Source: Argentina anserina
Lineage: Eukaryota; Streptophyta; Magnoliopsida; Rosales; Rosaceae
Length of the DNA: 64,000 nucleotides
Direction: 5' to 3'
Assembly (NCBI RefSeq): GCF_933775445.1
Contig: NC_065875.1
Location: 25,605,555 to 25,669,554 of the forward strand
The notes under the pieces were generated by a model. That model was not told the origin of the DNA and did not search any database. It saw nothing but the letters and a program-made list of their open reading frames with translations. The translations under genes and the position numbers were made by a program. Each line of letters opens with the position of its first letter. Position 1 is the first letter of the stretch. Positions 1 to 9,723 of this stretch are shown one piece after another.

Positions 1-315
1 GAGTAGTGGTGATTGAGTGACGACTCCGAAAACTCGAAGTCGATCGCATCCAGTCGTGGTGAGGTTCCAGCGTGGATTGTGTGTGAGATTTGGTGTGATT
101 TTATTTGTGAGGTTGTTGTGAGGATTATACAATTCCATTTGTTATATGTTGAATTATCATTTGGGTTTGTAATAATCGGCTTGACTGAGTTATATTTTAA
201 ACTCAGATGTGATCCGCTGCGACATTAAAATGATTTCGATTTCATTGAGATTATTTTTGTGTTTAACAATTCTAAGATTTTGAGTTTTAAAGCTCGAAAT
301 TTTAGGGTCGTTACA
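1..315 (-). mobile_element. LTR end fragment (terminus GGGTCGTTACA)
   Basis: The segment ends in GGGTCGTTACA at 305-315. Read on the minus strand it starts TGTAACGACCC, a common plant LTR terminus. It matches, in inverted orientation, about 230 bp of the sequence starting at 37808. The window edge cuts the other end, so element type and length cannot be fixed. It stops about 245 bp before the CLE start codon. Confidence 0.6.
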
Positions 316-560
316 TCATGTGCCGAGACCCACCAGACAAGGAATTGAAGCCCCAATTGATATATCAAATGCCTTCAATCTCTTCTTCTCTTGCTTCTCT
401 AGCTAGCTAACTGTCCAGTTCTTGCTTCACTCGACCTCTTTGTTTTGTTTGTTATCACCAAAACTCACTTCAACTGATTCATACCCGCCCCACTGCACAG
501 TGTCAGCTTCAAGGCGTTTATGGTTTTCTCATCGCTTGGTGCAACTATTCTCTACGAGCA
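316..560 (+). promoter_or_regulatory. 5' flank and leader of the CLE gene
   Basis: Between the LTR end and the CLE ATG there is a weak TATA-like TATATCA at 361-367, followed by a pyrimidine-rich stretch (about 375-440) typical of a plant 5' leader. The promoter core would therefore lie within about 50 bp of the LTR terminus. This is inference from position and composition only. Confidence 0.35.
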
Positions 561-854
561 ATGAGATCAGCTACAGAAGGTGTAATTTTGTTGCTGTGGA
601 TCGTCTTAATTCTTGCTCAAACGACAACTTCGGTTCTTGTTGGTCATAATAGTATTTCCGGTCACGAGTCGACTGCTACTGGCCGGATAATTAGTTCGCC
701 GCCAAGAAAAGCACGTTTTCACGGCAAAGTCTGGTTCCATGCACCGTCAAGTACTCCATCACGTGAGTTTTTTGCCGGAATCCACCGCGGCGACAAGCTA
801 TACGACGAAGACAAGAGAATTGTTCATACAGGTCCGAATCCCCTTCACAACTAG
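561..854 (+). CDS. CLE-family secreted signalling peptide precursor (CLE16/17-like)
   Basis: Single-exon, 97-residue prepropeptide. Residues 1 to about 24 form a hydrophobic secretion signal (LLLWIVLILA core). A non-conserved middle follows, and the last 12 residues (86-97) are a CLE motif, RIVHTGPNPLHN, directly before the TAG stop. CLE dodecapeptides are cut out, hydroxylated and often arabinosylated on Pro, then sensed by leucine-rich-repeat receptor kinases of the CLV1/BAM type to control meristem and root development. The core GPNPLH(N/H) is intact. Position 4 is His rather than the usual Pro, a feature known from Arabidopsis CLE16 and CLE17, so the call is CLE16/17-like. The start chosen is the only ATG that gives a signal peptide. 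The exact receptor and tissue cannot be read from sequence. Confidence 0.9.
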   Translation: MRSATEGVILLLWIVLILAQTTTSVLVGHNSISGHESTATGRIISSPPRKARFHGKVWFHAPSSTPSREFFAGIHRGDKLYDEDKRIVHTGPNPLHN

Positions 855-2912
855 TGAAAATAATGTTAGCTGTGTGGGACATTCCGGTAACTGTTGCTGC
901 TGCTGTAGCTGTGTATTTTCAAGTGAGAAATTACTGTAATATCTTCCTGTTGTCGACGTCAATTATTTACTTTAATTTTTTGGGTCCATTTTGTACGTTC
1001 TTTGAATTTGAATTAGGGAGAAGAATGAATGAGAGCATGGCTTTAGCCTTTTCAGTAAGGTTTGATGTAGAGGATGGGTAGGAAATTATGAGAGCTGGGA
1101 ATGGTAAAACTAATGGGGGATGTGATATCGAGGGGCTAGTGTAAATGCTCTTGTTTCTTTTTGCAGTCATAATTATTATATATATGCATGTTCTTACTTT
1201 CTTTCTGTACCTTCTGTTCAAAATTCATTGTAGTCTGATTTATTGCTCTGTTAATTAATTCCCAGCTTCTTCATCTACCCTCTTCGATCTGCATTATTGG
1301 CTGCTCTTCACCCTCCAGAATACGTACAGAGGAATTAGGGTTTCCGACTAATTTCTCTAACTCTGTTTTCACCGATTCAAAGCTTCCAAGGTCCAACGTA
1401 GTGCGGAAACTGAAATATGTTCATTCAGAATTTAGTGTTAACTAATTATGTTGATGAATCACTGGATTAGAGTTCTCAAAACTTCCAAGGTCCAACATAG
1501 TGCAGAAACTGAAATGCTCATTCAGATTTAACAGTGTTAACTAATTATGTTGATGAATCACTGGATTAGAGTTCCTGTATACCCACCGCGGTACGTCGAC
1601 ATCTAGTATTTAGATATAGATAGCCAGATAGAGAATGATAGAAAGGCTTACTGTATCGGTCGAAATCCGACCATTCAATCAATGCTGTTCTCCATGATTG
1701 TACGTTATGAAGTAGCTAGGGCTGGTTAACTGAGATTTAATCAGACCAAGTTATTTAGCTAGATATAACCACCCGGAAATGATTCAACGACTGGAAATAT
1801 TCCACGTGTGAAATCAGCATAAGAAGATGGCTTATGTGAATGAATTGGAACCAACTAGGCTTCGAATATTGGCTCATTTGGCTGGGTGTATGGTACTATA
1901 TATTCATTCATATTCACATTTGATTGTTCCCAGAAGTCCTATCTGTATTTTCACTTAAATGCATTTGCCTTAGCTCGTTATCTAGCTTTTTTACTCAAAG
2001 AGGATGCCTGGCTCTGTGGGCAAACACGCTTCCTCAAGATTTAGGATCCTGTTTCCCCAACACTATATTAATGCTGCTGAAACTTTTTTTTTCCATGGAG
2101 TAGTACGTAGTACTCCAGTAGTAGTCATCGGGTCTCGATCTGCCTTTTCTTCTTTTACTACTTCATACGTACATGAGGCACTGTTCGTTTTACTCGTCGC
2201 TTCTGATACAGCAGGAAAAACACCAGACACATAATGGAATCACAATACCTACAAGGCTACAATAATGTTTTCTTATATACCAAAACTGATAGCAACTTAA
2301 TTGGAAGGATTCATGCATGCAGTTATAATATGAGTTGTGCCCTCAAAAGTTGTCAATGCTATCTATATGTGGACAAAACAAAGTTCAAACTCTCAAGGTT
2401 AATTAGATCAACGTACAATTAAACAAAGCCGATAGAAACTACGTTGGAATGTGTTGTATAAAGAAAATCTGATGAATCCCATAAAAATAATTAAAATGAC
2501 ACTAACGAAGTGTATATTGTTTAGAGAACAGAAAAGATACATCTTCTAGTCCAAGTTTTTGGATTAGTTCAAAAATCAACGCACAAAAGATTCTGCTAAT
2601 CAAGAAACAAAAATTTCGAGGTTATCATTTTAATCGAGCAAGCTGAAGTTGTTGTTTTTCCTCATGAGATGAATGTTTGCTTGGAATCATTCATAAATGT
2701 GTGAGTTAATAAAGAGGAAGGATCCGGTGGACAATGCAACTACCTCATCTCTCACCTACGTCAACTCCCATAAAACCTGTTTATTGCTTCTACCGACTTC
2801 GGCATTCTGCATTACTTCTATTGCTAGCTAGCTGGTTCTTTCAAAGTTTTTTGCTCTTTCAAATTTAATTTAAATTTTTTTTCTTCCACAACTCCCTTGA
2901 GCTTCTTCATTG
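855..2912. other. Intergenic, no gene recognised
   Basis: Short open frames exist (for example at 2004-2234) but none has recognisable homology or plant-like splice structure. The only structure seen is the 99-bp tandem duplication listed separately. Confidence 0.5.
1377..1574. repeat. Direct tandem duplication, 99-bp unit x 2
   Basis: Unit one (1377-1475) and unit two (1476-1574) both run from TCAAA(G/A)CTTCCAAGG to TGGATTAGAGTTC with a few substitutions and small indels. No terminal inverted repeat or open frame is visible. Confidence 0.85.
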
Positions 2913-3065
2913 ATGAATCATTATCGATCATCATCTCTTATAACTAATGTGGAACCCATGACAAGGAGAAGGTTTAATGGTTACACGCTGGTTGACAATA
3001 AGATGAAGAAAAGGCCACCATTGAGCCTAGTTAGAAAGTTAACCATGTTTTGTTCGCCTAAATAA
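2913..3065 (+). CDS. Candidate small basic protein, 50 aa, unknown
   Basis: A 51-codon frame starts at 2913, 142 bp after a TATA-like CATAAAACC (about 2770) and a pyrimidine-rich leader. The product begins MNHYRSSSL, is rich in Arg and Lys, contains RRRFNGYTLVDNK, and ends LTMFCSPK. There is no signal peptide or membrane segment. I do not recognise the family. The promoter-like spacing and leader are the only support, so it may be a chance frame. Confidence 0.25.
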   Translation: MNHYRSSSLITNVEPMTRRRFNGYTLVDNKMKKRPPLSLVRKLTMFCSPK

Positions 3066-4709
3066 AAGTGATTTTTCTGTTTTTCCTATCTTTCCCTAGG
3101 GAAACAAATTTTTCAAAAACTCTCCAGTGTTTGGTGAGCTCAAGAGAATTATATGAAAAGTTATTAAAATGGTGCAAGTAATAAACTTAATTATTTTCCT
3201 TAGAATTTTGGAATGAACCATTTCTAATTTCCTGAGTATCTGAAACGCAGCCACACAGGTATTGCATGGACAACTTTTTGTCCTGGTAGTTTATTTCCGC
3301 GAACTATTTCGATCTATGACATGTTCTCAGGTTCGATCAGAGCTTATGTGTTGGATCATTGTTTAGAAATGTTTTTGGTGTTAAACAACTAAACCGAAGA
3401 TTAATCAGTAATTCACTGTAAATTTATTAGACATTTACCATTGATTGTATATGTTCCAGAGGGAATATCTCCTTATCGATCGGTCTCGATCAATATCCAC
3501 AATGCAATTCACTCATTAGACCTGTACATCTTTTGCTCCTTAATTATATGTATAATTTGATAAAGGCATTTATGTCATGAATTCTATGTCTCATTCATCA
3601 TCATGTATGTAGCTAGACGACAGGCATGGGGTTGATTTCAAAGAGATTGATAATATCCTACAAAGTGGTCATAACTGATATTCTAGAAACCGGACCTTCA
3701 AACTTTAATCCTTGATCGATCAATAAAGAAAACAATTGAAAGATATAAACATCCAAGGATTTTCATTATTAAGGTTAAGTGTTTGCAGCAAGAAGCTAGT
3801 TTGGTGAACACAGAGATTTAAGAGCATATTATATGTATATACTAACAAAAATACAAGAGATGCATTGAGTAGTTGGATGTTTTAACATGTCGATGTTTTT
3901 CTTGGTCAGTGAGTCAGAGCCGGCCAAGTAGCTACATACTGATATTATAATGCAGTAGCAAACAAATGGGATTCAATATGAAACTACGGAAGCTAGGAAA
4001 GACATACAAGGCCTTGGGAGTCATAAATTGCTTCCATTGATTGACCAAAACGAAGCAGCCATATGCAGGTTAATTTTCTTTGATTTTAATTGCTTCTTAT
4101 TTTCGAAACACACAGACCTACATGTTTTTTTCGAACTTTACAATGGTATCAAGTATCAACTGCAGCTCCATTTTTATCTTCAAGCATATATTTAACTTGC
4201 TCAGTTATAGGTGGAGAATAAGAAGGAGAATAATATATATAACTTCGGTGTTAAGTCTATTGAATTGACACAGTTGATCGATTTGAAATGGCAGAATGAG
4301 CTTGTGTTTCAAGTCTCTAGCTTTTCATAATGGGGTGGGATGGTTATAATCGTTCAGCTTTTCTTGATTTAGTATTCTACGTATTAATTCTCAGAAGAAC
4401 CTCTATTCTCTTTTTTAATCATCCGAAATAAACGAACAAAATGTCTGCCCTTTATTGACTTCAGTAACTTTAAGACTTTTATCCCTAAAAATCAGTGTGC
4501 CTGCACTCACTTGAATCTTGAGTCTTGACCACAATATGCAGTTTAAATAAAGACTTGTGGCTTCTTTTTTTGGTCAAAAGACTTGTGGCTTCTTAGTTGT
4601 AGAACAATAAGACAATTCGCAGACATTGAATAATGGGGAAAAAAACACACGAGCTAAAGACTGAGCCCTTTGATGGTTTAACAAATTCTGGATTTGAGGG
4701 AGGAATAAG
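3066..4709. other. Intergenic, nothing recognised
   Basis: AT-rich sequence without a convincing coding frame, RNA gene or terminal-repeat structure. Confidence 0.45.
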
Positions 4710-4719
4710 TTTTTGAAAG

Positions 4720-5437
4720 GGGAGAGAATTCAACAAACAATATCATAACTATTGGTTATTCTAACTTTTAGTACCTAAAAAACGATCGCATTGGTACCTT
4801 AAGTTTCTATTTCAGCTTAATTTTAGTTTCTTCCGTCAATTGACACCGTTAGTGGCTTCAACTCCCACCGATTTTTAGGGGTATTTCAAGACTTCATTTT
4901 CCTCTGATTTCATCTTTTCATTTTCTTCTGATTTCATCTTTCATTTTCCTCTAATTTCAACTTCTATTTAAAAAAAACAAGTTTATTTATTTATTTCATT
5001 CCATTATAAAAGTAATGAGCATAATTCATTTACCACAACTGTTACAAACAAATTAAAAGTTCGCAATTACAAAATAAATCAACAACCATTTTATATTGTA
5101 TATGTCCATCAACCAACAACCATATTGTTATAATAATATGCTTAAAACTCTATCATAGACATTTAAATGTTTTAAAAACAAAAGAAATTGCATATATAAC
5201 ATTTGGTTTGAATGTTAGAAAATGCTAGCTATAAACTAAGTGAAATCAGTTAGAAATAAAGTGATGAAAATGCCCTTAAAACTTGATGGGAAATAAAACC
5301 ACAAACGGTATTAATTGACGAAATGAACTAAAATTAGTCTAAATAGAAACTTATGGTATCAATGCGATAGTTTTCAAATGTGAGGCACTAAAAATTAGAA
5401 TAGTCAATAATTGAGGTACTGTTTGTTGAATTCACCC
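4720..5437. mobile_element. MULE-type MITE with long inverted repeats, 718 bp
   Basis: The ends are GGGAGAGAATTCAACAAACA (left) and, on the opposite strand, GGGTGAATTCAACAAACA. The inverted similarity continues inward for roughly 200 bp or more, through a shared TAATTTTAGTT block. The element is flanked by a perfect 10-bp direct repeat, TTTTTGAAAG, at 4710-4719 and 5438-5447. A 9-11 bp duplication with long inverted repeats fits Mutator-like elements. There is no transposase frame, so it is non-autonomous. A diverged relative sits at 14627-15309. Confidence 0.8.
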
Positions 5438-5447
5438 TTTTTGAAAG

Positions 5448-6547
5448 ACATGAAATCCAACTAAATTCTCAATCGAAAGAAGAGAGGGAAAATGAGAATA
5501 AACTTGGAGGGTAGGACATCACGCAGAGGAGATGACATGTTTCAAACAATGCATGTAGTAGTGCTGTAGTTTCTCTAGCTTTGACACTGCATATGTGAAT
5601 TCTCACCCAGCAGATTAAAATTTTAAGTCACACTCAACTGAAAATTATTCGATCGTGTCCACAATGTAACTTGTGAACAATGAAATGAGTCACAAACGTA
5701 ATCCTCAACTTAATATGTACGGAGAAAGTTCATATGCAAGCTTTACTCCAGTCAAAATTTCCTGCAACATTATGCAATATCTGAACAAATCTTCTCAGTA
5801 CTTTATGCACCAACCTCTGAAGAAAATACGTTAAGATACATAAGTATTAACAAATTCACAACACTTGAGAACTTTACAGTGAAATAAATGATACTTGAAC
5901 CGACAATGTAGATTAGGATTGCCACATTGAGATGTATATCCCTGCCTCTTGTGTTAGTATTATAGATGCCCCTTTACAGCAGTTTGGATTTCTTTGTCAA
6001 TGACATTGCTTCCCCTTGTATCACAGGGAACAAAAGTGTTGAATAATCATAATGGGGGATAGGAGATGTAATGTTGGGGCAACTCCACTTACAATCTGCA
6101 ATATATCTCATATAGTTGATCCCAGTAAGTACATCAGTCATTATCAACTCATTGGTAATTCTGCAATCACCACCTCGATCAAGATTAAGAGAAATGGAGC
6201 AACAACTCATCTCTCTACCCCTCACGATTTCTGTTACTATTGCCCATTGTGAAGTTGTGATTACCAAAAGTTGTTGCAAGAACACTCACCATTTCTAAAA
6301 TGATGAAAACGGATTGTATCTCTCATAATAATCTCCCTTTTAGTTGCTACAGAAAAATTTACAGAAACTGTGGCAGTCATCATATATCCGTAAATTCTTC
6401 ACCACTCTGATTGAGAATCCAGGCTGTAGATTTAGAAGACTAAACACAATGGCAAGCTTTTCACTCTGATGACTGAGTGTGGCTTCTGTTTGAGCCAAAA
6501 TATTCATTTTAAGTTAATACGAGTCTTGGGCCAATATCTGTAGTTTT
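5448..6547. other. Intergenic, nothing recognised
   Basis: Open frames on both strands near 5974-6298 overlap one another and show no known motif. No RNA gene or repeat structure was recognised. Confidence 0.4.
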
Positions 6548-7210
6548 TGTTAGGAAATGCGGAAGAATGAACTGAAGAATGGAAATCGAAATAACTCACA
6601 ACCACAAGCGAAAATAAAATGAAAGAGAACACCGGGATTTAACGTGATTCGGCAAAGTGCCTACGTCCACGGGTAACAACAATAAAGAACCTCCACTATA
6701 CAAAGAAAGGTTACACCGAGAGAAACACTACTTCAAGACTCACACTTGAAGGGATACACTCTCACACACTTTATTTTGCTACACACACAGAACTCTCTAC
6801 ATGGAGTTTTCTCTCTATCTCTCACTCTTGATCACACACAAGATGATATCTCCCTTATTGTTCTTCTATGTTTATTGCACCACTTCTCATGTCTTTATAT
6901 AGGCAAACATCTTTGTGCAATTCATGCATTTGCATGTAACATGCATGGAAGCAAAGTCAATCTTCTTCCTTGATTCATGCTCAATGTTGGCATGCTCATC
7001 AATGCATTCTTCTTTCTTTGTCAAACAAATCAACCACCTACCACCATAAGGTTGTAGATTTGTTTCTTACCTTCAACAAAGGTTGCTCCAAGTTTCAACA
7101 AAACCAATTCCACCAATTAATGGGTCACCAAAACAATAGGTGTGCTTGATTTACTCATGTGAACATCACATAGTTTTCACACCTTCATTAAGGAGGGATT
7201 GACCCTATCA
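6548..7210. mobile_element. Solo LTR, 663 bp, with 5-bp target duplication
   Basis: Starts TGTTAGGAAATGCGG and ends GACCCTATCA, so it has the TG...CA ends of an LTR. It is flanked by a perfect 5-bp duplication, GTTTT, at 6543-6547 and 7211-7215. It includes the GGGATTTAACGTG...CGGCAAAGTGCC block familiar from many plant Copia-type LTRs. There is no internal gag-pol, so it is a solo LTR left by LTR-LTR recombination. It lies only 20 bp beyond the last readable codon of the neighbouring PPR gene. Confidence 0.85.
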
Positions 7211-7345
7211 GTTTTATTCCTACGACGTGATTATGAAACATCATGAAACACAGAGGTGGCATTTGGAGCATAACCTATATTCTTCACCTGTCTTAATAAA
7301 TCCTCCAACTTTTCATATATTTCTGATGATTCTGGATGGAATCTG

Positions 7346-8851
7346 TTATTTACCATAGAATATACGGATTTTTCCATTGAATTCTACAGAGCTATAGGCA
7401 GCTACTTTCTTAGCACCTCTTTTTCTCATTTTGAGCCTGACCTTATCAACACGATCCCACCTTCCAGCAGCTGCATACATGTTTGACATCAAGACATGAT
7501 ATGAACCATAAGCAGGTGCCAATTCAAAAAGCAAATCAGCTACATGCTGACCCAGTTCAACAGCTTGGTGGATTGTACACGCGCCCAATAAAGCTCCCCA
7601 CACCCCAGAATCTGGTTCAATTGGCATAGTTCTAATGAAGTTATACGCCTCCTCAAGATGTCCTGACCGACCAAGAAGATCAACCATACAAGCATAGTGC
7701 TCTATTCGCGGTTGAATATTCTTGTCACCAGATTGAACCATGCGCCTAAAATAAGCTTTGCCTTCATTCACCAACCCAGCATGGCTGCATGCAGATAAAA
7801 CTCCTAGATAAGTAACATGGTTGGGCACAATACCTTGCTTTTGCATCCTCGAAAACATATGCAATGCCTTCTGGCTCTCCCCATTTATGGCATACCCTAA
7901 CACCATAGTGCTCCAGGATATAACATTCCTCTGAGACATACCCTCAAACAAAGCCTCAGCCGTGTCTACGCTACCACATTTGACATACATATCAAGCCGT
8001 GCATTGTCAACAATTGCATTGCAAACAGTTCCACATTGCCTCATTATGCCATATACTTCTTCCCCAGTCTCCAAACACCCTAACTGCCCACAAGCCGAAA
8101 AAGCACTCACGAACGTAACTGCATCAGGCTTCACTCCAGCCACACGCATCCTACGAAACAAATCAAGCGCCTCGGCGGCACGTCCACTCTGCACACAAGC
8201 CGCAATAAAAGCATTCCAAGCAACTAAATCTCTCTCAACCATATTTTCAAACAAAAACCCCGCGGCACCCAACTCCCCATCCTTCACACACATTACCACC
8301 AGCTCAGTCCTCACCTCAGCCACAAACTCCAACCCATACTTCACAGCATGCGCCGCAACCGCCGCCCCTCCCCGCTGCAGCTTAGCGCACGCTTTCACGA
8401 CAAACGTGTACGTAAACTCGTCCGGACGAACCCCCACGCGCTGCATTACTCTATACACCGCGGCGGCCTCGAGAAAGTCACAACCTTTCACATACGCTTT
8501 GATAATTGTGTTCCACAAGAAAACCCGCGGCTTGTACATTTCGTCGAACACCTTGCGTGCATAGGAAATGTCGCCCAGGGCTATGAAGCTGGTGATGAGA
8601 CTGGTGAGGAGGCTGTTCTTGACGGAAATTCCGGTGGTCAGAATCAGGGCGTGGATTTGGTTGAGCTGGTTTGGGTGTGAAGAGCATGACTGCAACTGGG
8701 CAGTGAAGGCTTGCTTGGTAATGGTTACTGGTTCGGGTTTTCGGGTTCGGTCCAAAACTAATTCAGTTAGAGAAGAGAACTGGAAAATTGGGTTGAGGTA
8801 GAAAGTCCTGCCGATTATGCAATGTGTTCTGTAACTTCTGTTAACTAGCAT
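7346..8851 (-). CDS. Pentatricopeptide repeat protein, PLS class, with frameshifted E+ tail
   Basis: Intronless, 501-residue frame. PPR repeats run from about residue 50 to 430, with signature segments such as ARKVFDEM, VFLWNTIIKAYV, GVRPDEFTYTFVVKACA, NVISWSTMVLGYA and VPNHVTYLGVLSACSHAGL. An E-type motif follows (VWGALLGACTIHQAVELGQ). Such proteins bind organellar RNA by a two-residue-per-repeat code and usually act in C-to-U editing; organelle targeting here is inferred from the family. The frame stops after IRIFYGK. One base later, in another frame, the expected continuation is readable down to 7231 (FHPESSEIYEKLEDLLRQ... to VFHDVS), so one extra base near 7345-7352 cuts off the E+ tail. 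The PLS class is clear; the particular orthologue is not assigned. Confidence 0.88.
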   Translation of the reverse strand: MLVNRSYRTHCIIGRTFYLNPIFQFSSLTELVLDRTRKPEPVTITKQAFTAQLQSCSSHPNQLNQIHALILTTGISVKNSLLTSLITSFIALGDISYARKVFDEMYKPRVFLWNTIIKAYVKGCDFLEAAAVYRVMQRVGVRPDEFTYTFVVKACAKLQRGGAAVAAHAVKYGLEFVAEVRTELVVMCVKDGELGAAGFLFENMVERDLVAWNAFIAACVQSGRAAEALDLFRRMRVAGVKPDAVTFVSAFSACGQLGCLETGEEVYGIMRQCGTVCNAIVDNARLDMYVKCGSVDTAEALFEGMSQRNVISWSTMVLGYAINGESQKALHMFSRMQKQGIVPNHVTYLGVLSACSHAGLVNEGKAYFRRMVQSGDKNIQPRIEHYACMVDLLGRSGHLEEAYNFIRTMPIEPDSGVWGALLGACTIHQAVELGQHVADLLFELAPAYGSYHVLMSNMYAAAGRWDRVDKVRLKMRKRGAKKVAAYSSVEFNGKIRIFYGK

Positions 8852-9723
8852 TATGATCTCCCTCCAAAAATGTTTCAGAAGCTTTCATATAGCGAATGAG
8901 AGGAGCTGAGCAAACGCCGTTGTTTCGATGCCGCTAAAACCAAGGTTTAAAATGGTTTTCTGAAGAAAGGTTTGCTCCACAACCTTCACAAGCAAGAAAG
9001 TTAGCTGTGAAGTGCGAACTCTCCGCATAAAATGGTTTTCTTTAGTTATCTTCAAAATTCAAGAAAAATAATAAATAAATAATTAAAATGTTAAAAAAAT
9101 TTCTCTAATATCTTCGATATATCTGATTTTTTTTTTCAAAAATCTGATATATCTATTGATACGTTTAAAATATATTTGGCTAGAACTATTTCTTTTTTTG
9201 AAATTTTTTTTTTCTGAATAAGTGCCGTGTGCTAGTGATTTAGTATTATTTAGTGTAGCGGCACCAATCTATTCTCTATACGTGGGTGGGTGGTTGTGAA
9301 TCCGACTTCACAATAGACTTATAATATTTGAATTCTTTGTTTGATAAAAAAAATATCGATACGGTTGCATTCAAAGTTTGGTTAATGAAACTGAATACAT
9401 GAGGACAGTGCCTATTCTAAAACATAACAAGAGTATATCCTAAAAAATAGCAAAGGAATTTTGAACCAACAACATCGTCAACGGAATTCTAAACCTAGAG
9501 TCTTATCCACGTCGCTCTTAAGAGTCTTAGAATACCAACGCCTCTAAGAGATAATTGTGATTTAACTTCAATTAGTGTCAGTGAAATTTATACGTTTGGG
9601 AGATATTTTACCGGGAGAATTGAAAGCAATGTGACTGGAGGGGTAGATAGGTAATTTACACGTGAGATGGGTAAATTGGTCTGAGCCACAGCGAAGGCCT
9701 GGCCAGTCTTTAGCTGGTGAGCC
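8852..9723. other. Divergent intergenic region between PPR and transporter genes
   Basis: The PPR gene points left and the transporter gene points right, so both promoters should lie here. AT-rich, without a recognised repeat or extra gene. Confidence 0.45.

Noticed and set aside
2003..2023. TGCCTGGCTCTGTGGGC resembles miR160 (TGCCTGGCTCCCTG...)
   Set aside because: It mismatches after ten bases and no complementary arm lies nearby, so no precursor hairpin.
7962..8564. 200-codon plus-strand frame
   Set aside because: It is antisense to the PPR gene and shows no motif; the minus-strand frame carries clear PPR repeats.
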